DNA from: Streptomyces sp. CB03234
GTDB taxonomy: Bacteria; Actinomycetota; Actinomycetes; Streptomycetales; Streptomycetaceae
Direction of reading: 5' to 3'
DNA length: 64,000 nucleotides
NCBI RefSeq assembly: GCF_001905885.1
Contig: NZ_LIYH01000002.1
Location: forward strand, 859,591 to 923,590
The translations under genes and the position numbers were made by a program. The notes under the pieces are model-generated. The model was not told the origin of the DNA. It searched no databases and saw nothing but the letters and a program-made list of their open reading frames with translations. This document shows, piece by piece, positions 42,695 to 50,635 of this stretch. Within the stretch, counting starts at the first letter, position 1. The number at the start of each line of letters is the position of its first letter.

Positions 42695-43009
42695 ATGCTC
42701 CGCCCGAAGATCCCGGCCATGCCCACCCCGACCGGGCACGTCACCCCGCCCGCCGTCGTCGAGCCGACCGCCGTCCTTCCCAGCGTCCAGGCCCCGCCGG
42801 TCTCGACGGCCCCGGCGCCGTCCCGCCCGGTGGTGCATCTCACCCCCGGCACCGTGCTCGCCCTCGTCGGCGGCGGTACCGCCGTCGTCCTGGTCGTCGG
42901 CACCGTCCTCGTCTCCATGCTCCTGGCGGTCGCCATCACCGGCGCCTCGGTCGCCGTCGTCGCCCTCGTCGTGCGCTCGCTGCTCGCCTCCGAGACCAAG
43001 CGGCGCTGA
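42695..43009 (+). CDS. SpdB-like membrane protein
   Basis: Protein of 104 residues: a Pro/Thr/Val-rich N-terminal half (PTPTGHVTPPAVVEPTAV) and a C-terminal membrane hairpin (VLALVGGGTAVVLVVGTVL and SMLLAVAITGASVAVVALVV) ending in KRR. This layout is typical of Spd plasmid-spread proteins. GGAAGGGAG precedes the ATG. Confidence 0.78.
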   Translation: MLRPKIPAMPTPTGHVTPPAVVEPTAVLPSVQAPPVSTAPAPSRPVVHLTPGTVLALVGGGTAVVLVVGTVLVSMLLAVAITGASVAVVALVVRSLLASETKRR

Positions 43010-43099
43010 CCGGCCCCCGGAGCGGCCTCGACCGCCAAGTCTCCGCCGCTCCGGGCGCCTCCCCTTCCCGATCCACGGACCAGAAAGGCACGGCCCATC

Positions 43100-43279
43100 A
43101 TGCCTCAGAGCAACCCGAACATGCCGATCTGCCGCGACTGCGACGGCTTCGCCACCGTCGCCATCGACACCGGCACCCGTCACCTCGACGGCACCCGCGT
43201 CACCCTCCGCGTTGACTGCCCGACCTGCGAGGGCACCGGCCACACCCACCCGGCCGCCCTCGTCCGCACCGGGAGGTGA
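43100..43279 (+). CDS. Second CxxC zinc-finger mini-protein
   Basis: Protein of 59 residues read directly from the sequence: ICRDCDGFATV and VDCPTCEGTGHTH give two CxxC units as in the 41357 gene. AGAAAGGCACGG precedes ATG 43100. The last codons contain the GGGAGGTGAT that serves as Shine-Dalgarno of the downstream methyltransferase. Confidence 0.7.
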   Translation: MPQSNPNMPICRDCDGFATVAIDTGTRHLDGTRVTLRVDCPTCEGTGHTHPAALVRTGR

Positions 43280-43284
43280 TCCGA

Positions 43285-44364
43285 GTGACCGTCCTCGACC
43301 TCTTCGCCGGCCCCGGCGGCTGGTCTGAGGGACTGCGCGCCCTCGGCCTGAGCGACATCGGTATCGAGATCGACCCCGCCGCCTGCGCCACCCGCGCCGC
43401 CGCCGGACACACCACGATCCGCGCCGACGTTGCCGACTACTCCACCGCACCACTCCGCGGGAAGGTCACGGGACTGATCGCCTCCCCGCCCTGCCAGACC
43501 TTCAGCGCCGCCGGACTGCGCGCCGGAAACGTCGACCGGGACCTGTGCCACCAGTGCCTCGATGACCTCGCCCGCAGGAACGACACCCGCGCCGCGCTGC
43601 GCGCCGCCTGCACCGATCCGCGCTCCCTGCTCGTCGTGGAACCCCTGCGCTACGCCCTCGACCTGCACCCCGACTGGATCGCCTTGGAAGAGGTCCCCGC
43701 CGTGGCCCCCTTGTTCGTCCACACGGCCAGCATCCTGCGCAGCATCGGCTACTCCGTCTGGACCGGCGTGCTCAACGCGGCCGACTACGGCGTCCCGCAG
43801 ACCCGCCGCCGGGCCTTTCTGCTCGCTTCCCAGACCCGTGCCGCTGCACCGCCGGAGCCCACCCACGCCCAGAAACCCGGCCCGGACACCTTGTTTGGCC
43901 CTGCCCTGGCCCCGTGGGTCACCATGGCCCACGCCTTGGGGTGGGGCGCCAGCGACCGCCCGGCTCCCACCGTCACTGCCGGCGGTGGCAAGAGCGGCGG
44001 CCCTGAACCCTTCCCCACACAGGCCCGGAAGGCTCTCCTGGACGCCCAGCGGCGCGGCACCTGGGTCCTGCGCCACGGCAACCAGGCCAACGCCACCGTA
44101 CGGCGCATCGACGAGCCCGCCGCTACGCTGCTCTTCGGCCGTGCCAGCAACGATGTCTCCTGGCAGCGGGTCGACTCGTCGCAGCCGGAATCGGTCCGCA
44201 TCACCACTGGCGAAGCTGCCGCACTTCAGGCCTTCCGCCATGGCTACCCCTTCCAGGGCAGCAAGACCCGGCAGTTCGAGCAGATCGGCAACGCCGTGCC
44301 GCCGCTGCTCGCCACCGCCGTACTTCGGCCCCTCGTCTCGGCCGTGGTGGGGGTGGCCGCGTGA
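43285..44364 (+). CDS. Solitary DNA (cytosine-5) methyltransferase
   Basis: C5-cytosine methyltransferase of 359 residues. Motif I VLDLFAGPGGWSEGL, IV ASPPCQTFSAAG (catalytic Cys), VI IALEEVPAV (EEV instead of ENV), VIII QTRRRAFLLA and X FEQIGNAVPPLL. No endonuclease accompanies it, and it sits within the transfer/replication operon, so it may protect the element from host restriction during transfer; that is inferred. GTG 43285 is preferred to GTG 43276, which lies inside the Shine-Dalgarno. Its GC content matches the operon, unlike the SacI-like pair. The stop overlaps the rep start. Confidence 0.88.
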   Translation: MTVLDLFAGPGGWSEGLRALGLSDIGIEIDPAACATRAAAGHTTIRADVADYSTAPLRGKVTGLIASPPCQTFSAAGLRAGNVDRDLCHQCLDDLARRNDTRAALRAACTDPRSLLVVEPLRYALDLHPDWIALEEVPAVAPLFVHTASILRSIGYSVWTGVLNAADYGVPQTRRRAFLLASQTRAAAPPEPTHAQKPGPDTLFGPALAPWVTMAHALGWGASDRPAPTVTAGGGKSGGPEPFPTQARKALLDAQRRGTWVLRHGNQANATVRRIDEPAATLLFGRASNDVSWQRVDSSQPESVRITTGEAAALQAFRHGYPFQGSKTRQFEQIGNAVPPLLATAVLRPLVSAVVGVAA

Positions 44365-45734
44365 CTGACACCGCGACCTTCGCGGGCCTGGACCCGGTCA
44401 CCCTGGGGGACCTCTTCCGGGTGGCCGGGCTCCCCGGCTTCGACCGCTGGCAGGACCAGATCAAGTGCACCGGCGGCTGCGCCGACCCGATCCACCTGCG
44501 CGGCTGGGTCGTCCACAAGGACAAGGTCACCGGGGAGACCCTGCACCGCTACAGCACCGAGAACGAGCCCGGCGGACGGCTCCGTGTCGCCTGCGGCAAT
44601 CGCCGGGCCTCCCGCTGCCCCGCCTGCGCCTGGACCTACGCCGGTGACACCTATCACCTGATCTGCGCCGGACTCGCTGGCGACCCGGACAAGGACATCC
44701 CCGCCACCGTCCGGGATCACCCGCGGGTGTTCGCCACCTTCACCGCGCCCTCGTTCGGCCCGGTCCACAACCGGCCCGACCGTGGCGCTTGCCGCTGCGG
44801 CACTCGCCACCCCGCCGACGACACCGCCCTTGGCGCGGCGCTCGATCCGGCTACGTACGACTACGCCGGCGCCGTGCTCTTCAACAATCACGCCGGTGAT
44901 CTGTGGATGCGTACCATCAACCGGCTCCGCTGTGAGATCGCCAAGCGTGCCGGGCTGACACAGCGCGAACTCGCCGACGCCTGCCGACTGTCCTACGGCA
45001 AGGTCGCCGAGTTCCAGAAGCGCGGAGCCGTCCACTTCCATGCCGTGATCCGCCTCGACGGTCCCGACGGAGCCGACTCCGCCCCGCCGTCCTGGGCCAC
45101 CACCGACCTGCTCACCGACGCCATCCGCGCCGCCGCCGCACACCCCTACAGCCGCGTCAGTGTTCCCGCTGCCGGCGACCAACCCGACCGCACCTTCCAG
45201 TGGGGCCGACAGCTCGACGTACGGCCGGTCAAGGCGTTCGGGGACGGCTCCGACCTCACGGAACAGGCGGTCGCCTCCTACGTGGCCAAGTACGCCACCA
45301 AGGCGGCGGAGAACACCGGCACCCTGGACCGGCGCATCGGCGAACTCTCCGAACTCGACCGCCACGGCGTCCCCGACCACGTGCGCCGCCTGATCACCGC
45401 CTGCCGGGACCTGGATGAGCTGTACCCGGACCGGCGCCTGTGGGCCTGGGCTCACATGCTCGGCTTCCGCGGGCACTTCTCGTCCAAGTCCCGCCGCTAC
45501 TCGACCACGCTCGGCGCCCTCCGCCAGACCCGAGCCGACTTCCGCGCCGCACAGGAACGCGCCGCCCTCGGCCTGGACGAACACGAGCCGGACACCGTCC
45601 TCGTCCTCGCCGACTGGCAGTACGCCGGCCACGGCCACACCCCCGGTGAGTCCGCCCTCGCCGCCACCATCCGGCGGGACATCGAACTCAACCGCGAAAT
45701 CGCACGCGAAGCCTTGGAAGGAGAATTGGCGTGA
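44361..45734 (+). CDS. Rolling-circle replication initiator (RepSA-like)
   Basis: Initiator protein of 457 residues for AICE rolling-circle replication. Blocks: RASRCPACAWTYAGDTYHL (cysteine finger), RVFATFTAPSFGPVH, GAVHFHAVIRLDG (HxH metal motif of HUH nucleases) and VASYVAKYATKAAE (catalytic Tyr region). RGHFSSKSRRYSTTLG follows. GTG 44361 overlaps the methyltransferase stop; the stop overlaps the excisionase GTG. The nick site (oriC-like locus) is not located. Confidence 0.9.
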   Translation: MTDTATFAGLDPVTLGDLFRVAGLPGFDRWQDQIKCTGGCADPIHLRGWVVHKDKVTGETLHRYSTENEPGGRLRVACGNRRASRCPACAWTYAGDTYHLICAGLAGDPDKDIPATVRDHPRVFATFTAPSFGPVHNRPDRGACRCGTRHPADDTALGAALDPATYDYAGAVLFNNHAGDLWMRTINRLRCEIAKRAGLTQRELADACRLSYGKVAEFQKRGAVHFHAVIRLDGPDGADSAPPSWATTDLLTDAIRAAAAHPYSRVSVPAAGDQPDRTFQWGRQLDVRPVKAFGDGSDLTEQAVASYVAKYATKAAENTGTLDRRIGELSELDRHGVPDHVRRLITACRDLDELYPDRRLWAWAHMLGFRGHFSSKSRRYSTTLGALRQTRADFRAAQERAALGLDEHEPDTVLVLADWQYAGHGHTPGESALAATIRRDIELNREIAREALEGELA

Positions 45735-45919
45735 AAGACGAGCTGATGACCGTTCCGGAAATCCTCGCCGAACTCAAAGGGGTATCACGCCGGACCTTCT
45801 ACCGCTGGCGAGAACTGGGGCAGGCTCCGCGAGCTTTCAAGCTGCCCAAGGGCGAACTGCGGGTGTGGCGCAGCGACTTCACGGCGTGGCTGAACAGTCG
45901 AGAGAGGGCAGCGGCGTGA
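45731..45919 (+). CDS. xis: Excisionase (MerR-like HTH)
   Basis: DNA-bending excisionase of 62 residues with a winged helix: LMTVPEILAELKGVSRRTFYRWRELGQAP then RVWRSDFTAWLNS. It works with the integrase in element excision. GTG 45731 overlaps the rep stop (GTGA); its own stop overlaps the original GTG start of the integrase at 45916. Confidence 0.88.
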   Translation: MKDELMTVPEILAELKGVSRRTFYRWRELGQAPRAFKLPKGELRVWRSDFTAWLNSRERAAA

Positions 45920-45978
45920 AGTCACTCGACGTGAAAGTCTGGGGCGTCCGGAAAAGGAACACCAAGAAGCCGTCCTAG
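45916..45978 (+). pseudogene. int: Detached N-terminus of the integrase
   Basis: GTG 45916 overlaps the xis stop and opens a frame of 20 codons, VKSLDVKVWGVRKRNTKKPS, ending at TAG 45976-45978. This is the conserved opening of AICE integrases, normally continued by Y-E-V-R-W. The remaining integrase frame begins with exactly VRWIVSGNVF in another register, so about 4 nt (CGAG) seem to have been lost at 45977. Confidence 0.75.
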
Positions 45979-47285
45979 TGAGGTGGATCGTCTCCGGGAA
46001 CGTGTTCTCCGAACAGTTCCGCACCAAGGGACTCGCGGACAACTACCGTTCCAAGCTCCTGCGTGCAATGCGCGACGGCGAGGAGTTCGACGCGGCTACC
46101 GGGCTGCCAGACTCGATGGTCGAAAAGGCGCCCACGATGACGTGGTACGCCTTCGCCTTGAAGTACCTCGCCATGAAATGGCCGCACGCTGCGCCGAACA
46201 CTCGCGACGGGATCAACGAGTCGTTGACCGCTGTCACCGTGGCGCTCCTCGACGATCGTCCTGGGCGGCCGGCCGATGACCTCCTCAGGAAGGCGCTTCG
46301 TAACTGGGCTTTCGTCCTTCCCGGCCCGGACGACAGCGAGTTGCCGACCGAGATCGCGAACACCCTGCATTGGGTGGCCAAGGCATCGCGCCCTCTCTCG
46401 GACCTCGCCGACGCAGCGGTCGGCAGGGTCGTCCTGGACTCCCTGAAGCTCAAGCTCGACGGAACGGCGGCTGCGGCAGAAACCGTACGGCGCAAGCGGC
46501 GCACTCTGGTCAACGCCATGCACTACGCGGTGGATCTCGGCGAGTTCAAAGAGAATCCGATCACTGCGGTTCGCTGGAAGAAACCGAAGGTGGTCAAGGA
46601 AGTAGACCCCCGAGTAGTGGCGAACCCCGAACAGGCTCGTGCTCTGCTGACTGCGGTCTCGTACGTCGGCGGATATGGCCGTGCGCGCGGCCGGCGACTC
46701 GTCGGTTTCTTCGCCTGCATGTACTACGGCGCCCTTCGCCCGGCTGAGGCTGTCGGCCTCAAAGAGGCAGACCTGAAACTGCCGGAAACGGGCTGGGGAA
46801 CGGCTTTGCTAAATCGCACCCGCCCCAGCGTCGGCAAGCGGTGGACCGATTCCGGCGAGACGCACGACGATCGCGGACTCAAGAACCGGCCCGTCGAAGA
46901 GGTCCGTCCCGTGCCGATCCCGCCTCAGCTCGTGGCGATCCTCCGAGATCACCTCGATACGTTCGGAACTGCGAAGGACGGGCGGCTGTTCACAAACGAG
47001 CGCGGGGGAGTGGTGGGCTCGTCCACGTACTACCGCGTGTGGCAGGAGGCTCGCGCGCTCGCTCTTCCGCCGGCCGTTGTCGCCTCGCCGCTCGCCGCCC
47101 GTCCGTACGACCTGCGGCACTCGGCGCTGTCGACCTGGCTTAACTCCGGTGTCGACGCGACTGAGGTCGCCGAGCGCGCGGGCAACAGCGTCGAGGTCCT
47201 GCTGAGCCGCTACGCGAAGTGCATCGACGGTCGGCAGGAGATCGCCAATCGCAAGATCGAAGAGCTGTTGCGCGAGTACGAGTGA
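45978..47285 (+). CDS. int: Tyrosine integrase, frame cut from its normal start
   Basis: Site-specific tyrosine recombinase of 435 residues from GTG 45978. Catalytic residues are present: ACMYYGALRPAEAVGL (Arg I), RPYDLRHSALSTWL (His-x-x-Arg region) and LLSRYAKCIDG (nucleophile Tyr). It should recombine attP with tRNA-Arg(CCG). The first 20 residues, encoded at 45916-45978, are out of frame; translation could restart at GTG 45978, but no Shine-Dalgarno is present apart from coupling with the upstream stop (TAGTG). Activity therefore uncertain. A hairpin follows the stop. Confidence 0.85.
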   Translation: MRWIVSGNVFSEQFRTKGLADNYRSKLLRAMRDGEEFDAATGLPDSMVEKAPTMTWYAFALKYLAMKWPHAAPNTRDGINESLTAVTVALLDDRPGRPADDLLRKALRNWAFVLPGPDDSELPTEIANTLHWVAKASRPLSDLADAAVGRVVLDSLKLKLDGTAAAAETVRRKRRTLVNAMHYAVDLGEFKENPITAVRWKKPKVVKEVDPRVVANPEQARALLTAVSYVGGYGRARGRRLVGFFACMYYGALRPAEAVGLKEADLKLPETGWGTALLNRTRPSVGKRWTDSGETHDDRGLKNRPVEEVRPVPIPPQLVAILRDHLDTFGTAKDGRLFTNERGGVVGSSTYYRVWQEARALALPPAVVASPLAARPYDLRHSALSTWLNSGVDATEVAERAGNSVEVLLSRYAKCIDGRQEIANRKIEELLREYE

Positions 47286-47308
47286 TCCCGCGCGCCGTAC
47301 GAGGCTTC

Positions 47309-47334
47309 AGGCCCCTGGATCCGTCCGGGGGCCT
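47309..47334 (+). terminator. Terminator of the integrase gene
   Basis: AGGCCCC (47309-47315) pairs with GGGGCCT (47328-47334) around an 11-nt loop, 23 nt after the integrase stop. Confidence 0.6.
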
Positions 47335-47375
47335 TCGCCATCCTGGAGCTGACCAGGGCCGATGCCCCAAGATCC

Positions 47376-47396
47376 TGTCCACGAATAGTCCACGGA
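47376..47396. promoter_or_regulatory. Possible integrase arm sites near attR
   Basis: TGTCCACGA and TAGTCCACGGA lie in tandem; the second matches 33364-33374 near attL. This fits arm-type binding sites on both sides of the joined attP. Confidence 0.35.
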
Positions 47397-47442
47397 CCCC
47401 GACATACGGCCGCTCCGAGCGGCATACGCCGGCACATACGCG

Positions 47443-47482
47443 AAGACCCCGGCCTCAGCGTTTCCGCTGGTGACGGGGTCTT
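47443..47482 (-). terminator. Terminator hairpin downstream of tRNA-Arg
   Basis: AAGACCCCG (47443-47451) and CGGGGTCTT (47474-47482) form a 9-bp stem with a 22-nt loop. On the minus strand it lies 15 nt after the tRNA 3' end, replacing the host terminator displaced to 33174. Confidence 0.6.
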
Positions 47483-47497
47483 TGGGCACCTAATCCA

Positions 47498-47572
47498 TGG
47501 TGCCCCCGGCAGGATTCGAACCTGCGCACACGGCTCCGGAGGCCGTTGCTCTATCCCCTGAGCTACGGGGGC
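47498..47572 (-). tRNA. tRNA-Arg(CCG)
   Basis: Cloverleaf on the minus strand: acceptor GCCCCCG/CGGGGGC, D arm GCTC/GAGC, anticodon stem ACGGC/GCCGT with loop CTCCGGA (anticodon CCG), T arm GCAGG/CCTGC with TTCGAAT, discriminator A and an encoded CCA. The 3' half is supplied by the element and restores the gene; nt 22-65 form attR. Confidence 0.95.
47508..47551. repeat. attR, 44-bp direct repeat
   Basis: Exact copy of 33268-33311 within the functional tRNA-Arg gene; right boundary of the AICE. Confidence 0.92.
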
Positions 47573-47601
47573 GTCCGCCGCGTTCGGCGGCGACGGGTAG
47601 A

Positions 47602-47632
47602 ACCCTACCAGCTCCCGGGCGGTGGCTGTGAA
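47602..47632 (-). promoter_or_regulatory. Possible tRNA-Arg promoter
   Basis: Minus-strand TTCACA (47627-47632), 19-nt spacer, TAGGGT (47602-47607), about 30 nt before the tRNA 5' end. The spacer is slightly long, so support is moderate. Confidence 0.4.
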
Positions 47633-47718
47633 CTGGTATTTCCGCGGGGCGCGGCAGGCCGGGTCGCCCGTGTGGGGCGGAAGTGGGGAAAACCCGGACG
47701 CAGGGCAGGGGCGCGACC

Positions 47719-47724
47719 TACTCT
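47719..47724 (+). promoter_or_regulatory. -10 box of probable leaderless response-regulator transcript
   Basis: TACTCT, 6-nt spacer, GTG 47731; no Shine-Dalgarno. Confidence 0.5.
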
Positions 47725-47730
47725 CGAGTT

Positions 47731-48165
47731 GTGTCAGGCGTGTCCGGCCGGGTGCTCGTCGTGGACGACAACAGGGTCATCCGGCAGCTGATCAGGGTCA
47801 ATCTCGAGCTGGAGGGCTTCGAGGTCGTGACCGCGGCCGACGGTGCCGAGTGTCTGGACGTCGTCCACCACGTCCGGCCCGACGTGGTGACCCTGGACGT
47901 GGTCATGCCGCGGCTGGACGGGCTGCGGACCGCCGAGCGGCTGCGGGACGATCCGCGGACCAGGGACCTGCCCGTGGCGATCATCAGCGCGTGCACGCGG
48001 TACGAGGTGGAGAGCGGGCTCGCCGCCGGGGTCGACGCGTTTCTGGCGAAGCCCTTCGAGCCGGCCGAGCTGGTACGGCTCGTGCGGCAGCTCAGGCACC
48101 GGGAGGGTCCGCCGCCGCTCGACGGCCGGCGGGGTGCCGGGTGGGCCGGGAGCGCCTGGGGCTGA
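47731..48165 (+). CDS. Single-domain response regulator
   Basis: CheY-like receiver protein of 144 residues without an output domain. VLVVDDNRVIRQL holds the acidic pair, VVTLDVVMPRLDG the phospho-accepting Asp, IISACT the Ser/Thr position and FLAKPFEPAEL the conserved Lys. GTG 47731 is chosen from the leaderless -10. No kinase is adjacent. A partner kinase elsewhere must be assumed. Confidence 0.88.
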   Translation: MSGVSGRVLVVDDNRVIRQLIRVNLELEGFEVVTAADGAECLDVVHHVRPDVVTLDVVMPRLDGLRTAERLRDDPRTRDLPVAIISACTRYEVESGLAAGVDAFLAKPFEPAELVRLVRQLRHREGPPPLDGRRGAGWAGSAWG

Positions 48166-48229
48166 CAGGGTGGCCGTCCGGCGCTGACCGGATGGCGAAA
48201 CCGGTTCCGCCCGAAGCCCGCTCCTCCCA

Positions 48230-48235
48230 TACGCT
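48230..48235 (+). promoter_or_regulatory. -10 box of probable leaderless nrtL transcript
   Basis: TACGCT, 6-nt spacer, GTG 48242; no Shine-Dalgarno. Confidence 0.5.
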
Positions 48236-48241
48236 TGTCCC

Positions 48242-49216
48242 GTGACCCCCGCGGACCTCTCCCTCACCGTGCTGCACGCCGTGCGCCGCGCGGTCGGCGA
48301 GGGTGCGCTGCGGGCCCCGGCGCGGGTGCCCGAGCGGGTCACGGTGGAGCGGCCCCGGCCCGGCGGGTGCGGGGACTGGGCCACCAACGCCGCGCTCCAG
48401 CTCGCCCGCGAGGCGGGGATGGCGCCGCTCCAGCTCGCCGAGGTGCTGCGGCCCCGGATCGCGGAGGCCGACGGCATCGAGCGCGTCGAGATCACCGGGC
48501 CCGGGTTCCTCAACATCACCCTGGCCGACCGCGGCCGGCACGCCCTGGTCCGGGACATCCTCGACGCGGGCGAGCGGTACGGGCACGGTGACTCGCTGGC
48601 CGGGCACACCTTCCGGCTCAGCCACCGTGGCGACGTACGCGCCACCGTCATGGCCGACGCCGTACGGCGGCTGCTGATCGCCCAGGGGGCCGGCGTGCAC
48701 GACGCCGGGGCCACCACCGTGACCCTGAGCCCCCTCCCCGCCGCCTACGACGTCCACGCCCTGGGCCCCGACGCCGCCCGGTGGGGCCTGCTGCGGCCCG
48801 CCGCGCACGACCGGCCGCTCCCGCCCGAAGGGCTCCTCGTGCAGAGCGAGGCCAACCCGCTGTTCACCGTGCGGTACGCCCACGCACGGGCCAGGGCGCT
48901 CCTCCGCAACGGCGCGCAGCTCGACATGAGCCCCGCGTACGAAGAGGATGTCGACGCGACCCGCCTCCTGGCCGCCCTCGGCGACCACCCCGCCGTTCTC
49001 GAAGCCGCCGCCCGCCACCGCGCCCCCGACCGGGTCGCCCGGCACCTGGAGGCCACCGCCGACGCGTTCCTGGGGTTCCAGCACACCGTGCTGCCCCTCG
49101 GCGACGAGAAACCCTCGGCCGCCCACCGCTCCCGGCTCGCCCTCGCCGAAGCCGCCGGGACGGTGCTGGCCGGCGGCCTGGCCCTGCTCGGCATCAGCGC
49201 CCCTGACTACTTGTGA
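48242..49216 (+). CDS. nrtL: ArgS-related anticodon-binding protein without catalytic core
   Basis: Protein of 324 residues built from the two ends of arginyl-tRNA synthetase. The N-terminal additional domain ([34 protein letters not shown]) is joined through a short segment ([22 protein letters not shown], a possible vestige of the HVGHGRG region) to the DALR anticodon-binding domain ([20 protein letters not shown] and the final LGISAPDYL). HIGH and KMSKS are absent, so it cannot aminoacylate; normal ArgS is about 550-590 residues. It may bind tRNA-Arg in a regulatory or chaperone role. It lies 670 bp from tRNA-Arg(CCG) and just before lysA. Confidence 0.85.
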   Translation: MTPADLSLTVLHAVRRAVGEGALRAPARVPERVTVERPRPGGCGDWATNAALQLAREAGMAPLQLAEVLRPRIAEADGIERVEITGPGFLNITLADRGRHALVRDILDAGERYGHGDSLAGHTFRLSHRGDVRATVMADAVRRLLIAQGAGVHDAGATTVTLSPLPAAYDVHALGPDAARWGLLRPAAHDRPLPPEGLLVQSEANPLFTVRYAHARARALLRNGAQLDMSPAYEEDVDATRLLAALGDHPAVLEAAARHRAPDRVARHLEATADAFLGFQHTVLPLGDEKPSAAHRSRLALAEAAGTVLAGGLALLGISAPDYL

Positions 49217-49223
49217 GAGAGAA

Positions 49224-50615
49224 ATGAGCCGTTCCGCACACCCTGCCGGGCCCCGTCACGCCGATGTCATGCCCGAGGGCCACTACGCCGCCCCGCCCGC
49301 CGACCTCAACGCGCTCGACGAGAAGGTCTGGGCCCGGACCGTCAGCCGTGACACCGACGGCGTCGTCCAGGTCGGCGGGATTCCCGTGACCCGGCTCGCC
49401 GAGGAGTTCGGCACCCCCGCCTACTTCGTCGACGAGACCGACTTCCGCGCCCGCTGCCGCGCCTGGGCCGACGCCTTCGGCAAGGACGCCGACGTCTTCT
49501 ACGCCGGGAAGGCGTTCCTGTCGCGGGCCGTCGTGCGGTGGCTCAAGGAAGAGGGGCTCAATCTCGATGTCTGCTCGGGCGGTGAGCTGACCACCGCCCT
49601 CGACGCCGGCATGCCCGCCGAGCGGATCGCGTTCCACGGGAACAACAAGTCCGCCGAGGAGATCGAGCGGGCCGTGCGCACCGGCGTCGGGCGGATCGTG
49701 CTCGACTCCTTCCAGGAGATCGTGCGGGTGGCTCACATCGCGCAGAGCCTGGGCAAGCGGCAGAAGGTGCAGATCCGGGTGACCGTGGGCGTCGAGGCCC
49801 ACACCCACGAGTTCATCGCCACCGCCCACGAGGACCAGAAGTTCGGCATCGCGCTCGCGGGCGGCGAGGCCGCCGAGGCCGTCCGGCGGGCGCTGAAGCT
49901 CGACGGGCTGGAGCTCATCGGCATCCACTCCCACATCGGGTCGCAGATCTTCGACACCTCCGGGTTCGAGGTGGCCGCGCACCGGGTGGTCGGGCTGCTC
50001 AAGGAGGTCCGCGACGAGCACGGCGTCGAGCTGCCCGAGATCGACCTCGGCGGCGGCCTCGGCATCGCGTACACCTCCGACGACGACCCCCGCGAGCCGC
50101 ACGAGATCGCCAAGGCGCTCAACGAGATCGTGACGCGGGAGTGCGAGGCGGCGGGGCTGCGCACGCCGCGCATCTCCGTCGAGCCGGGGCGCGCCATCGT
50201 CGGGCCCACCGCGTTCACGCTCTACGAGGTCGGCACCGTCAAGCCGCTCGCGGGGCTGCGTACGTACGTGAGTGTCGACGGCGGCATGTCGGACAACATC
50301 CGCACCGCCCTGTACGACGCCGAGTACTCCGTCGCGCTCGTGTCGCGGACGAGCGACGCCGAGCCGATGCTCAGCCGTGTCGTCGGCAAGCACTGTGAGA
50401 GTGGCGACATCGTGGTGAAGGACGCGTTCCTGCCGGCCGACATCGCGCCGGGGGACCTGATCGCGGTTCCGGCCACCGGGGCGTACTGCCGTTCCATGGC
50501 CAGCAACTACAACCACGTACTCCGGCCGCCCGTCGTCGCCGTCCGCGACGGTGAGGCGCGCGTGATCGTCCGGCGCGAGACAGAGGAAGATCTTCTGCGT
50601 CTCGATGTCGGTTGA
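49224..50615 (+). CDS. lysA: Diaminopimelate decarboxylase
   Basis: PLP enzyme of 463 residues converting meso-diaminopimelate to lysine, the last step of the pathway. The PLP lysine lies in FYAGKAFL (near residue 88); [18 protein letters not shown] and [10 protein letters not shown] bind PLP phosphate, and SVDGGMSDN and [10 protein letters not shown] (active-site Cys from the partner subunit) are typical. ATG 49224 has AGAGAGA ahead and follows nrtL by 7 nt, so the two are probably one operon. A perfect hairpin follows the stop. Confidence 0.95.
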   Translation: MSRSAHPAGPRHADVMPEGHYAAPPADLNALDEKVWARTVSRDTDGVVQVGGIPVTRLAEEFGTPAYFVDETDFRARCRAWADAFGKDADVFYAGKAFLSRAVVRWLKEEGLNLDVCSGGELTTALDAGMPAERIAFHGNNKSAEEIERAVRTGVGRIVLDSFQEIVRVAHIAQSLGKRQKVQIRVTVGVEAHTHEFIATAHEDQKFGIALAGGEAAEAVRRALKLDGLELIGIHSHIGSQIFDTSGFEVAAHRVVGLLKEVRDEHGVELPEIDLGGGLGIAYTSDDDPREPHEIAKALNEIVTRECEAAGLRTPRISVEPGRAIVGPTAFTLYEVGTVKPLAGLRTYVSVDGGMSDNIRTALYDAEYSVALVSRTSDAEPMLSRVVGKHCESGDIVVKDAFLPADIAPGDLIAVPATGAYCRSMASNYNHVLRPPVVAVRDGEARVIVRRETEEDLLRLDVG

Positions 50616-50635
50616 TGAAATAGATGTCTCATAAT

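Larger units (their letters stand above)
33268..47551. mobile_element. AICE (pSAM2-type integrative and conjugative element) in tRNA-Arg(CCG)
   Basis: Bounded by 44-bp att repeats; one integrated unit is about 14,240 bp. It has the full AICE module set: integrase and excisionase next to attR, a rolling-circle initiator, an FtsK/TraB translocase, Spd-like membrane proteins and a divergent regulator region. Cargo near attL is a SacI-like restriction-modification pair plus NYN, HD and NUDIX genes, of visibly lower GC than the host. The integrase frame is apparently damaged, so the element may be fixed. Confidence 0.92.
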
